From NCBI GenBank assembly GCA_030141605.1, contig JAQGDQ010000133.1:372001-436000 (forward strand): DNA of 64,000 nt, read 5' to 3'. The notes under the pieces were generated by a model, which was given only the letters and a program-made list of their open reading frames with translations, made no database searches and was not told the DNA's origin. Below, one piece after another: positions 14,501 through 26,600 of the stretch. This stretch comes from Tubiluchus corallicola. Lineage: Eukaryota > Priapulida > Priapulimorpha > Priapulimorphida > Tubiluchidae. The translations under genes were made by a program, and so were the position numbers. Numbering within the stretch: the first letter of the stretch is position 1; each line of letters opens with the position of its first letter.

Positions 14501-15317
14501 TAAACGTACACAAATTGTCTGAGTTGATGAATAAAAAAATCAAAAAGTTTCATATTATCAATCAATACAATGCAACAAGTTAATTTTTTACTGTCAGCAT
14601 TGCTATGAAATTAAGCAGTGCTGCACTTGACCATTAAATGGATGAGTGACTGCCACGAAAATCACTTCCTTTTTTCCAGCTGCCTTCTCCATTGATGTGT
14701 TTAGTTAATTGAATGTGACATTGCTAAGACATCTCTGCCAGTTTAGCATCTCGTCTTATAGGACATCTTGATAGTAATTAGTAGTTTGGTTCCAGTACTA
14801 CCTCAACTGATCAACATTGGTAGTAGGCTCAGTTACTGGTTACTGGATTTTGGTTTATACCATATGCTGTTATAACAGTAACATCGTGATTGCTTGTGTG
14901 TATAAATAACATGACAAATACATTATTTGCTGCTTTTAGGATGCTTGCTGTAAGACAATCTATGTTATTGTCACAGAACATCCTCTCAGCGAGATAAACA
15001 GCCTGAATCAATATGGTGAATGAAACTGCCTAAAGAGAGGGGTGAACCCTGCAGTCACCAATCCATTCACTGTCCAATCTCAGTATTTCTTACTGCTCAG
15101 CTTCGATACACAATGTTACCACTCCATTATTTACCTCTCGCAAAATGTTGTTATTGTTGGAAATTAAATTATGTTGCTCTATTGTTTTACAGGGCAAGGC
15201 TTCAAACTGGCTCCCGTAGTAGGAAAACTCCTAGCAGAGCTAGTCTCTGGACAAAAGCCATCCTATGACTTGGAACCTTTCAGAGCTGCAAGATTTACTA
15301 GCAAGTCACGTCTGTAG
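8522..15317 (+). CDS. Peroxisomal sarcosine oxidase / L-pipecolate oxidase (PIPOX-type flavoenzyme)
   Basis: This FAD enzyme oxidises secondary amino acids such as sarcosine or L-pipecolate, producing H2O2 in peroxisomes. Nine exons join in phase: 8522-8632, 9980-10128, 10500-10608, 10725-10829, 11254-11442, 12262-12411, 12975-13136, 14027-14102 and 15193-15317. They encode 391 residues, close to the roughly 390 of mammalian PIPOX. The N terminus carries the dinucleotide-binding GxGxxG (G13-G15-G18, in [15 protein letters not shown]). The segment [10 protein letters not shown] follows, as in monomeric sarcosine oxidases. CMYT with Cys322 matches the Cys that binds FAD covalently, and [20 protein letters not shown] matches the conserved C-terminal flavin-contact region. 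The protein ends in SRL, a PTS1 peroxisomal signal of the SKL type. The start is the ATG at 8522, directly upstream of the Rossmann motif. Whether sarcosine or pipecolate is preferred cannot be told from sequence. Confidence 0.93.
8700..9470 (+). mobile_element. 5'-truncated non-LTR retrotransposon (LINE) 3' end
   Basis: The open frame at 8723-9013 ends like the C terminus of many LINE reverse-transcriptase proteins: [13 protein letters not shown], then HNTRF, then [20 protein letters not shown], and finally a Lys-rich end. After the stop comes about 400 nt of 3' UTR and a tail of ACTATG repeats near 9440-9468, a LINE-type tandem tail. It lies in the same orientation as the host gene inside intron 1 of the oxidase. 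It lacks the endonuclease and most of the reverse transcriptase, so it is dead. Confidence 0.8.
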
Positions 15318-15370
15318 TTCCAGATTCTGTAGATGATACCATATATTATTGTTTTGATTTTGTTACATAA

Positions 15371-15376
15371 AATAAA
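15371..15376 (+). terminator. Poly(A) signal of the oxidase gene
   Basis: AATAAA lies 54 nt after the TAG stop at 15315-15317, on the gene strand. Confidence 0.7.
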
Positions 15377-15499
15377 TTAGTTTTCTATACAGCATATAAA
15401 CATAATTTAGAATTTGGTGTTTTTGCTGTGAGACTATGAGAATGATTCATACTTGTACAGGCAATATGTTTTTGTTTTTTTACAACTTGTCCACAATTA

Positions 15500-15590
15500 G
15501 AAGCACCTGGATATTGGGGCTGTTTCTGGATTTGAACTAGGGACCTTTTGATTAACATACATCTTGATCATTAGACCACTCACACGCCCC
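15500..15590 (-). repeat. tRNA-derived SINE
   Basis: Read on the minus strand it carries an A-box-like TGGTCTAATGA (complement at 15568-15578) and a B-box-like AGTTCAAATCC (complement at 15528-15538). The spacing is close to that of a tRNA gene. There is no cloverleaf I would trust, so it is a retroposed derivative rather than a working tRNA. Confidence 0.65.
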
Positions 15591-15782
15591 TGGGGTTAAA
15601 CAAATCTTAACAGTTTACTAAATAATTCAAGTTATTCAGAATTTTAAAGTGTTAAATTGTTAATAATTTTTTTATTATGATAAGTAGCAACTAGTTACAT
15701 TAATTATATTTTAATTAATTGCAAAATTTATGCAAATTCTTTAATGATTTCTGTAAAGTTATTGCACTAATTATATCAAGAC

Positions 15783-15870
15783 TACGTGGTCTTATGATAT
15801 CTACATGGTCTTAGACTTTAACCAAAAGTCCCTGATTCAAATCCAGACTGAGCTCCCGATTTAATAACTG
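15783..15870 (+). repeat. tRNA-derived SINE
   Basis: The plus strand has TGGTCTTATG at 15787-15796 and a B-box-like GATTCAAATCC at 15834-15844. The block AAAAGTCCCTGATTCAAATC matches the copy at 15500-15590 in inverted orientation. Confidence 0.6.
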
Positions 15871-16805
15871 TGGGTTTAACTCTGGCTTATTTCCATCATA
15901 ATCTTGAAACTAAGGATCCAAATAAATAATGCTGTTAACCTCAAAGAGAGTCGAGCGCTTTAAAACTGTGTTTGCATTTACAAATTTATTAAAATTTAAA
16001 GAGGAATTTCGACACGCTGTAATACAGTGTACTTACAATTGTTAGCAATAGTAACGGCATTGATCCCCGTAAGTCTAAACCTAGCGTAATGATTAAAAAT
16101 CAAGTTCCCTAGGTTACTTTATGCATAACTGACTACTTTATTGATGTATCACTATAAATAATAATTGCGTACTAGTATAATTCCATGTAACTTCCAATTG
16201 CCTAGTAACGTTCTTGCGTTTTAGATTATACCTCGAGGGACTTCTATAATTTATACGTTGAATACTTTAGCCGTAATAAGTGGTTATAGGTGCAATTTTC
16301 AAATTGGCAGATTCTAACATGTAGTTTCCAAGAATAGATTGCTTCTTTTAACGGCAAAGAAGCTATAAAAACATAATGCAGGGCTTATCCCTAAAGCATG
16401 AAGCACAAAGCAAATTTCAATACAGATTCTCGAATATTAATCGACTTACTAGTCAAGGCTCAGTAAAAGAATTTGCGTATTAATGCACATAATCAATATT
16501 GCACGAAGATCCTACATAGTGTTTATTTGTCTACCTAATACAAAGCCAGCAGCTTTTGCTAAAGCAAAATTATAGACAGAATACAATGGAATGACGTCAG
16601 AATAATGGGTTTGCGTCAGCAGTTTTCTAAGCGAGAATCTTTCGAAATGGAACCTCCAATCCACTTGCAGCGGCTCCTCCTTGTGGACGCGACCCTAAAA
16701 GAGGCTTACGTTGTCGTGTAGCCCAGTCAGTCCTCTTTCCCAAGAGTTCAAGTTTGGCCAGCAGAACCTCCACCAGGCGCAGCTAGGACATTTTTTCTAC
16801 AAGGC

Positions 16806-17145
16806 GTTTTTTCTACTTGTAAAAAATTGGGAGGTTGAGTCCGAGAAAATACCTGTTGCGGGACGCCGTGGCCCTCACGCAAATTCTAAATACGCTTATG
16901 ACACCCATCATTGAACGGGCTATCCAAACATTATAAGCACTGCGCCCGGCGGTTTCCCTTTCTCTAGAAATAAGTTTTGCAAAAAATATGCAAAAAGGGC
17001 CATTTTTAGAGGTTTTCCGCCGCCTGGTCTTCCCGGTCGGCCTGTTTCGAAAGATAAACCATCAATGAGACGACATTAGATCGACTAGATCGAGACCTTT
17101 CGTTTGATATAGATCGCCTAAAATGGTGCCGTCGTCGAAGCTGTG
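16806..17145 (+). repeat. Dispersed repeat, copy 1
   Basis: Aligns by eye in the same orientation with 18162-18465. Shared blocks include GTCCGAGAAAATACCTGTTG, CTAAATACGC(T), CACTGCGCCCGGC and ACCTTTCGTTTGATATAGAT, then AAAATGGTGCCGTC. Both copies run into AT- or TATC-rich DNA and then CA-rich DNA. No coding signal is seen; the class is unknown. Confidence 0.6.
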
Positions 17146-17174
17146 GCCTCAAATTTATATATATATATATAAAC

Positions 17175-17305
17175 CATCTATCTATCTGTCTGTCTGTCTG
17201 TCTGTCTGTCTAACTATCTATCTATCTATCTATCTATCTACCTACCTACCTACCTACCTACCTACCTACCTACCTACCTACCTACCTACCTACCTACCTA
17301 CCTAC

Positions 17306-17393
<88 letters not shown>

Positions 17394-17404
17394 ATATATA
17401 TATA
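17175..17404. repeat. TATC/CTAC tetranucleotide array
   Basis: Interrupted tandem tetranucleotides: CTGT, then TATC, about 17 units of CTAC, then about 25 units of TATC, running into TATATA. Open frames across it are translations of the repeat. Confidence 0.95.
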
Positions 17405-17545
17405 CATATGACACCCATGATATAATACATATCATATGCATATGTATATATATCATATGTATATGATATGTATTATATCATGGGTGTCATATGTATATAT
17501 ATATATATATATATAGATAGATAGATAGATAGATAGATAGATTTA
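17404..17545. repeat. Palindrome flanked by TATC and GATA arrays
   Basis: The arm at about 17404-17440 contains ATGACACCCATGATATAAT; the complementary arm is at about 17457-17495. The loop is only about 15 nt. Outside the arms the TATC array on the left is mirrored by ATAG repeats on the right (17514-17541), so the whole structure can fold back. Confidence 0.8.
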
Positions 17546-17559
17546 TATATGTCCCACGC

Positions 17560-17720
17560 CGCCTGCACCATGCCACGCCAACCTCATCATACTACACCCA
17601 ACACTCACACCACACCATTCACAGCACACAAACTACACCATATCACACCACATGATGATGGTGATGATGATGATCGTGATCGTGATGATGACGATGAGAT
17701 CTACAACATTAACATCATCA
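17560..17720. repeat. CA-rich degenerate patch
   Basis: Words such as ACACCACACC and CACACCATTC recur, followed by GATGATG-rich DNA. Related CA-rich patches lie at 18527-18690 and 19545-19640. There is no clean unit length. Confidence 0.5.
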
Positions 17721-18161
17721 ACACAGTAGCGTAGCGAAACCACGAAATATATTTTGTACAAACTCGAAACCATGTGATATAACAAATGCTATTAGGCCCA
17801 TCCAGCAGTGGTCAATATTGCACGGTCATTCTACATAGTTTTGCTTGCAGCTTCTCAGATGATAATAGGCTAACAGATATGCAACACAATAGAATGGCGG
17901 GTGAACACAATGTCTAGAACAGCCACGAAATTTTTCTAACTCACAGACAATAGATGTTCCAAATAGTGTGCACTGCGCAACACTGGGGGAGGGGTATGTG
18001 AAAAAGAACTTTGAAATACACCATTCCCGTTTCGTCTAACGGACCTCTCTCCCGACGATGCCTTCACATCTTGTAGACCTTCCTCTTTCTGCGAGTGTGC
18101 TTATTTTTTCCCAGCATGCCTAAACAGTTGCACAAATCGAGTTTTCCTAGAATATATATGT

Positions 18162-18465
18162 GTAGTTTCCTGCAAAATTTGCATCGTTGTGTCCGGGAAA
18201 ATACCCGTTGCGAGAAACCGTGGTCCTCCCGTGAAATCTAAATATGCCTACTACACCCACCTTTGAACAGACAATCCAACCATTATAGGCACTGTGCTTG
18301 GCAAGTTCCCGTTCTCCAGAAATAAGAGGTTCTCTAGAATCCCGATGCGCCCCGATTCGAAAAGAAGCCACCAACAATAAAATCTGTTGGTTGAAACCTT
18401 TCGTTTGATATATAGATCGTAGAAAATCGTGCCGTCTTCGGAGCCGTAGCCCCGTTGGTTATATA
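18162..18465 (+). repeat. Dispersed repeat, copy 2
   Basis: Second copy of the repeat at 16806-17145. Its left end (GTGTAGTTTCCTGCAAAA) also recurs at about 46992-47009 after another microsatellite, hinting at a third, partial copy. Confidence 0.6.
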
Positions 18466-18699
18466 TACAGACATATACTACCGAAATTAATGTATAGACT
18501 AGCTGTACCGCTAGTTTTGTACATAAACTCACAACGACAAACCACACCACATCCACCACAACACACAACCAACATCTCACAACTCATACTTGCCATACCA
18601 CACCATGCCACCAAACTACACCACTTCACCTGCAACACACCATACCCATCACACAATGCCAACACCATCCACACCACACTGCTCTACACAATATACCGA

Positions 18700-19545
18700 A
18701 TGTAGGTAAAAATGGCACGGCTAAAATGGCAAAGGAAAAAAATGGATGGAAATGGCACATATGGAAATGTAGGTAAACGGACAGGAAAAAATGGCACACT
18801 TAGGAAAGTATGTGTTTAGGGTTAGGGTTGCAGTGAGGGATAATTATTTTAGCTATTTTTACTTCTGCAAAGGAAATTATGTTTCAATACTGTTGGTTTG
18901 TTTGTTTGGTTGGTTGTTCTTTGTTTACCATGGCAGTAAACGTATTACCCAAAAACTATCTGCTAGCAGATTTTCAAGAAATTTTGTGAAGAAAAGAGGG
19001 CTTGGGGGGTGCCAAAACGGGAATCTTTTCTTCTTTGAAAACTTGACCGAACATTAGGTAAAAACATTCTTGAAGCACTTGTAGCGGTCTCAAAGGGAGT
19101 GTTTAATACTTCTTTGGCTTATTAATGCCTAATAAGCATAAGTATAGCCTAATAAGGTGACTTGGCAGGAATATATTTATATTTATATTTATATTTATTT
19201 GTACATTAAATAGATTTTTAATCAATAATGCACGAATGTTCCATCTCCCTTTTTAACCATTAATTTTGGCGATTGTAAAAATCTATTTAATGAACAAATA
19301 TGTTGAGGGTCTATACTCTATATAATACCATTACTGGTACACTTTTGCATGTTTGCTTATTTTTTCTTTGCGTTAACGTTTTTTTTTTAATTTTTAAGAA
19401 TCAGATGAGTAAGTTTAGGATTGTTCAGCTTTGACATAGATCTCCTTCCTACTGAGTCCATTTTAGTCTTATTATAGAAATCAACTGCTTTAAAATAACA
19501 CGTGCCATTTTTCCTACTTTTCCATCGCGCCATTTTTACCGCTCA
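18700..19545. mobile_element. Fold-back DNA element FBE-1
   Basis: The left arm (18700-18805) is made of degenerate short units resembling GTAGGTAAAAATGGCAC. The right arm (19500-19545) carries the complement (GTGCCATTTTTCCTAC, CGCCATTTTTACC). Just inside the left arm is TTAGGGTTAGGGTT. The roughly 700-bp core aligns by eye with the core of the element at 50521-51550. No transposase is seen, so it is non-autonomous. Target duplications are not evident. Confidence 0.75.
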
Positions 19546-20582
19546 CCCACACGAGTCACACCATACACCATACCACTCCACCACCCTACCCACAGACGTC
19601 ATGTTGAACGTTCACCATACCACTTTCAAGGCCCCTGCCTCAGGTGTGTACTTGCAAGTTTCGATATTCTGGCCCTCGGTATTGAGGAGCGAACGCGAAT
19701 TAAAAACTGGATGCCCTAAATATCACATTTTCCTCCTATCTTTGGTCCCTTAACAATTACAGCTCTTTTAGCAACACTACTGTCTCTGGCTCTTTAACAA
19801 ACCCAGCTTTTTTTTAACAAATACTACTATCAGAGTCTTTACCCCAATGCCTTCCCTGCAAGCTTCGTGACTCTAGCTACTCTAGGTTTAGAGTTACTCA
19901 ATGTTACGCATTTAAATCCTATCTCAGGCCATTCAGGAATCCCAACTTTACATCTACCCCGCAAACTTAAGTACTTATGAAAATAATATGGAAGTTAATT
20001 CAAAGCCCCAGGAGGAGTTAATGACAATCGAAAAATTAACAGGTGACCAGTGTCCTTTGAATAAAGCACCGTTCACCCATAAGTTTCAAAGACCCTATCC
20101 CATGTATTTTCTTTGTATCCTTCGCGACTCTAGCCGTGTACGGTTGCTAGTTAACATGATATACAGTATAAAACCGGATGCCCAACTACATAATGAAATG
20201 ATGAGAAATAACAAGGGCCTAGAACTAGCGCAGGTGGATTTGCCACGATTTGAAGAGTTTTCCATTTATAGAATCAACCTTTGGATTCTTTTTTTATTCA
20301 AAGTATTAAATTTTCATTTTCCTCTTTGAAATTATGGTAGCATACCATTACATAAAAGTCATTACGCACAATAAGCATAAAAACGAAAAATTTACGTTTT
20401 AGTTTTAGTAATTACCTGCATGAAGATGACGTCATGAAGCCATAACAGTCACATGCTCACTCACATGATCACTTCTCCACCATTTGCTGTATTTCTTTTC
20501 TATATTGCAAGTTGGACGGGCGGAGTCTAACGTATCTACTGCAGTATTTCTTTTGTAGCACGCACGTGTACACTTCGATTAG

Positions 20583-20589
20583 TATATAG
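20583..20589 (+). promoter_or_regulatory. Possible TATA box of the first GPI-type gene
   Basis: TATATAG lies 63-69 nt before the ATG at 20652 and about 20-25 nt before a pyrimidine-rich stretch that could hold the start site. Suggestive by position only. Confidence 0.3.
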
Positions 20590-20651
20590 TACAGTCTATT
20601 CCCTTCTACACTATTTTGTGCAGCGGAAATTTTTCGTAGAGCTAGAAAACG

Positions 20652-23600
20652 ATGGATCTTAAATTATGCGTCAGTTTGTGCTTGGCTTTGACGTTTTGTG
20701 GTATGCTGTTTTAGACTTAATTAGGCCTAGTCGAATTGATGCCCGAAAGTTGATGCTAAAGATAATATTTAAACATTTTTTAGCTTACGTTGTTGGCTGG
20801 CGAATATAGGTAAAAATGACACAGTTAGTCATTTTTGCCTGTGCCACTTGTACCGTGCACCTTGGCTGGCAAATAAGATTTTTTTAGCTGCGCTTGATAC
20901 ATACAAATACAAAGTTCACCCACCGAAATATAAATAAATTTATGTGGATTTAATTCGATTATCATGTTTAGTTGCATAATAATGGTAACGTATTTAACGC
21001 ATTAATTAGCTTTAATTTTTGGTGATCTATCAATATTCTCTCTTGTATACTTGCAAGGCTAATTGTGACTCTTAAATATTAGATTGTATACTTGCAAGGC
21101 TAATTGTGACTCTTAACTGAAGCTACTGTAATAAACAATATTCGCTTTATTCTTGCAAAGTCAATATGTCTTATTGTTCTACAAACATCAGTACTTTTGA
21201 TGGTTATGTATTCACCTTTGTATATGATCTTTATGTCACAAAATTCCATAAAACTAATACGCGTGATTGCGATGCAAAAAACCAAATTGTTTGAATGATT
21301 TTAACGACATTAAATGTAGCGTCCAACTTGGTTTTTATAAATTTTTTCTCCAGCGTATTAAGTTTCATCGTTGGCTAATACTAAAAAATTAGATGTTGCA
21401 CGCGTTATATCCCAGTTGATCTTCATAAATTATGTCGCACACACATGTAATTTTGTTTTTGTAATGTTCTTGTGATGTTACAGCATCATTTGTTTTGGCT
21501 ATTTTCGGCTATATGACTTTTCGCATGTTCCTCACAACGATGCTGGTTTTTTTCACGAGAAGTATCAAATTTTGTTGTTTGACTTTCGATTAAGAAAGAG
21601 TTGAATGCGTTTGACCGTTTAACTACGATGCTCCGGCATTGAAAACATCGTAATCGATTACTTTCTTTTTCTGTTTGGTACAGTATTGTATTTTGACCCA
21701 AATTCGTTTGTGTTTCACATGTTTGTGAAGATTTGCAGCGGGAGAGACAATTTGCTTATAGACTTACAGATAACACTGTCGCGCCTACCGCAGCCTTTTC
21801 TACCTCTGTCCGTACCGCACGCTAGCAAACGAATCCAGGTGGAAAAGTCATAGAAAAAAGACACAGGAAAAAAGAAACAACCCTGGCCCTGATTACTAAC
21901 CCTAACCTTAGGCAAAATTAATTGACTTTTTCCCAGCCAAAATTGTGAGTTTTTTCCATGACTTTTTCCTGTCACCTAGCAAACATACGGGGCTCCAACT
22001 GGTTGAAATGATCATTGGTCGCTATACCAGTTCACGTGTCATTAGAAAAGGACTTCTTTTTCGCGCTGGTTGAAATACTAGCACTGTTTCTATATAAATA
22101 AAACTTTGAATGATCGGGTAGTCACAATAGTGATTTAATATTGCTTACAGCTAGCAAAATTAGGCAAAAAATCAAAGGAACTAATAAGTATACAGTTGTG
22201 TCCTAAGGCTAATAGTAGCCTAAAACAGACATTAATGTGTAAACATTCGAATAGTTTTAACCTAGTTATCGTGTGGTTGTTATGTAAGCGATTTTCTTTG
22301 TTGCTTACAAATGCAGCCTACACATAATAACTTTTGTATTAAGTAACATTTTTTTTAAAAATATTAAAAGTTGTTTTAACGTTACAGGTCCAACACAGTT
22401 CCACATAAACATTTTTCTTTATTAAACTTAATTTTATGAACGTGAAATAAGAAATTCCCCTGTTCTTTTGTACTGCGTGCACTGTACGCCCCACTCTACC
22501 TATGTATTTGGTCTTTACACTGTCTCAAATGCATTACTTTAGAATAAAAATTATTTTAAGCTTTACGTCTGTAGTTTATGGTGTACAGACATTACGACAC
22601 TTGGACACAGGACGTTTTGCCACAAGACAGTTGACCACATATATCATTTTGACACAAGGACACACAGGCTGTTTCGATAAAGAGGTCATTTGGATACTAG
22701 GCGATTTTGACATAAGACATTGGATACAGGTTATTTGAACTGACAGCTATTTTGGTCGCATAAGCCCGGCAGTGTTTTTCAACCAGTGTGCCGCGGCACA
22801 CTGATGTGCCGTGAAAGATCATCAGGTGTGCCGTGGGAAATTATCTAATATCACCTAATTAACCGTTGTCGGGTGTCTGTGCTGTAATAAACTGTGGCCG
22901 ATAATGTAAAACTCTTTTATTTCAGTGGGTGGCAGCAGAGAGCGATAAATGCCTGTAAAGTCAATAGAGTTAGTGTTTATGTACAGCATCATTACTTGAA
23001 ATATACTTGACTCTCAAAACACTGCGGGATTGAATGATAAACAAGAGAATTATCGCTGTTGTATGTTTGCTTAGTAAATTCGTATACAGTTTACTTTGAG
23101 CACATAACTGGTTTAGATATACCATAGTTTAGGTTTGCTATATATACAAATGTAAATGTGTTGCGGGCAATCAACCACAGACAGCTTCATTAATATAGTA
23201 AGTTTTCAGGCTTCTTTAGAACTATCAATCGACTTGATCAGGCGTAATTGTAGGGCCAAAGAATTCCACAATTTGGAGGCAGGAGATGTGAACGATTATG
23301 TGACTAGCCTGCTACGTGAGATTTCAAGATTTTACCACTTTCTGTGCTGACGCATCAGTCAGAATGGTCACATGACCGCCTATTGTTTCAACACGCACGT
23401 GTCTGTAAATGGTGGCGGTGCCCGAGGATTTTGGAAATGTAAAAAATGTGCCGTGGCTCAAAAAAGGTTCAAAATCACTGGCATAAGGCCATATTTAGAC
23501 ATTAGGTGTTTTGGGTATATAGGTGATTCTGACACAAGAATTGGACACTGTAACAGTAGGATATTAAGACGTGCAACTTTTTCTCGTTGTCCAGCGTTTG

Positions 23601-26600
23601 GGAGTCCTCACTGGAGGCATCCTCAGTGGTGAGCTGCACCCCGCTTTTTGGTTAATCCAGACGAACAGGGATGACAAAAATATTTTTATTCATCACGAGT
23701 AACAGTACCGACAAAATTGTTCACAAGTCTCTATAATTGAGTAAAAACTAAAGGATAGTTGTCAAAGGTCAATACTTTTCTTCGTAATTTCCGGGAAGTT
23801 ATTGAGCTGAATAAATGAAAGTCATTGAAGCTATAGCTAATTACTCATAATTGTGAAGTTCGAAACAATAACTAGAGGGTGGTTGTTGCCCGTGTGTGAT
23901 CGATATACGTATAGACTTTAGCATTGACACGGATTTTAATTTACACGCCTTATATACTGAATGCCTGTGAAAAAATGCAAACACCGCCTTATCTTGCGGA
24001 TTTCAATTATAACATGTTGTTACTGAATGTTGTTATCTGATATCTTCCTAATGAGTTAGTCATAATTCGTTTGACTGTGCATAGGCAGATTGCAGCATGA
24101 GTTGTTACATCCGGTTCTTTAGGAACTATAAAAAATCCAAATTTGCTCTTATTGACCCAAAAAATGAATATGCTCTTAAGTTTATCAACACTCCTCCAGT
24201 GTCGGTTTTTTCTCAGAAAGAGAGTACCGGTAGAAGTTTGTGTGGGTGTGCATGTGTGTGTAGCGAGAAAAAGAGTCTTTTCAAAATAGATAATATATTA
24301 TTTCTTTGTTCCACGGTTTTCTAGACATCAGAAACCCTTTGAATTTCGCAAACAAAGCAATTTAAACCCACTCATCCCCAAGAACAGGATATTGCTAAGT
24401 AACCTATGCTGTTAAATTGTACCAAGACCCAATTGAATCCAAATGGTAACTTGTCTAAACAGTTTGTGTCCTAATTATCTACGTGTCCAAATATCCTGTG
24501 TGTCCAAAATACCTAGTATCCAGATGAACTGTATGTATCCAATCCCCGTAGTGTCTAAATCGCCTGTTTCTAGATAATCCATGGGTCCAAATAATATATG
24601 TGTCCAAACAACCTATGTGTCCGAATTACTTTGTCCAAATAATCCATGTGGCCAAAGAGTTCTATGTCTAAAATTCTCTTGTGTCCATATAACCTATGTA
24701 TCCATAATGTTTGTCGAAATAACCTGTGTCTAAAACCCCCATATCCAAAATAATCACTCAAGTTTGACTGGTATGTTGACGTTTTGTGACATATTAAAAT
24801 ATTTAAAACAATATGAATCAGCAAATTTTCTATTTTTACATGAAAGCGTGTGGATGGGTAATATTAATACGAGTCACGTATAACGCCGAGGGAATGAGTA
24901 AACTTCCTGTTAGAAAGATGAGACTGATAAGCGTCAATGTAGCAACCCTGGGCGTTTTTATACCAGCCTAGAGGAAATATGATCACACAGGATTGCGAAA
25001 TAAATACTTTTCTCATACACAGAACTGTACAGCAACGTACTGAAATTTGAAAAGAAATTTGTATTTTTTAACGATTATCAACAAAAAATCGAAATGACTT
25101 TCTTAAATACTTTTGATAATTACAGAATGAATTTCTATAAGCTTCTAAGCTATTATAGCTATCGGTTAGCTGTAAAAATGCGTTTACTACCAGCCTAAAA
25201 CGTCTCTTTGAGCCAAGAGGGTTCACATACATATCAATTATAGTGTAATTTTATCGTTCTTCGCGAAAAAACAATCCTGGAAAGTTGCACTTTTTCGTTT
25301 TTCATCAGCTAGTTGAAAGCATTTGATGCAAAAATTTACTGCCGTTCAGATGCTCCCCAGCATCCTCCCTTAAGTTAAGGACTTGAGAACAGAAAATTGA
25401 AAATGTGATGTTTTTATACAGTCGGGCACTCAACACGCAACTTAGAATGTAGATATACTTATGGCAAGACTGGAATCTACTAGCATCTCATTCCCAAGGG
25501 CATTTTCTAATGTAAAATGTGTAGTACATGACGTCTAAAGTCATGTTTGAGTAGTTATTATATAGCTTCATTCAATAGTAAAACTAACTAAAAGCAATAT
25601 GAGAATTCGACGGCATTTATTAATGCTCCTAATAAAAGAAATTCCAACAATTCGACTCTCAGACCACCACTGAGGTTTATCTTTAGATAAAGGAAAGAAA
25701 AAAGAAAATGGCCAAATAGAGCTATTAATTCTAATACTGTGTGATTGTCTTTTTCTTTCTTTCATTCGAAAATAAACCAGATTCTGAAAATATAAAGCTG
25801 GTTTTGTTCGTGCGTGCGTGCATGTGTTCTGGAAAATTTTCCTTGATAATGAGACATTCCGTTCGTGCCACACTCAAACCAAACAGATTAACATAAATTA
25901 TAGCAAATTATATTTCAAATTTGAAATATAATTTGCATTCGACATGTTCTGTCTGGGAATCTGTGAGCATACACCATGCATCTAATTTTCATCTTTGAAA
26001 ACGGATTTTGAGGGACTAACTAAAAGTATTTGTTTACAGCACAAAGCTGTGATGGGGAATGCAGCTTTCAAAGTATCGTAGATTGGTTCACAAATGAAAT
26101 GAATGCTCTTGAGGACAGCAGCACAGTCGACAATGCGTCTATGAAAACGGTAGAAATAATTAAGAAATTCATGAAAGAGGAGTTACCTAGTCCTTGCCAG
26201 GGAATAAGTAAAGTTGTCATAGATTACATTGAGAATCTTGGCAGTGTAGATAACCTTGAGAGTCTTGGCAATGCTGGAGATACAAATGAGCTTGTAAAGA
26301 ACTTATGCACGTAAGTTTGTGTAGTTTCAACTTGTTTTTGTTATTAATCACCATACCTGGGCTTATACTTGCATTATAGGCATTACTGGCCAATTTAGGA
26401 AGGTTTGAATGTGAGTTGAATCATCATCATCTGTATAATTGTTATGTCAGCAAGGAATAAACAGTCTTTGTTGATTGCTCAGTAGATATGTGTAGGCATT
26501 AGACTTGCAAAATAAGGGCCAAGTTTAACATTGGCAACAAAATGTTCTTGTTGAATATTATGCTCTGTATAATTGTTATGTCAGCAAGGAATAAACAGTC

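Larger units (their letters stand above)
15377..20651. other. Gene-free, repeat-dense intergenic block
   Basis: No coding exon is supported here. The stretch holds two SINE copies, two copies of a 300-bp dispersed repeat, a long tetranucleotide array, a palindrome, CA-rich satellite-like patches and a fold-back element, each listed separately. The frame at 19988-20329 (113 codons) shows no recognisable domain. Confidence 0.6.

Noticed and set aside
17123-17425. 100-codon frame across the tetranucleotide array
   Set aside because: Translation of TATC/CTAC repeats.
18817-18835. Interstitial telomere tract
   Set aside because: Only about two TTAGGG units are present, and the motif recurs inside fold-back elements, so it belongs to them.
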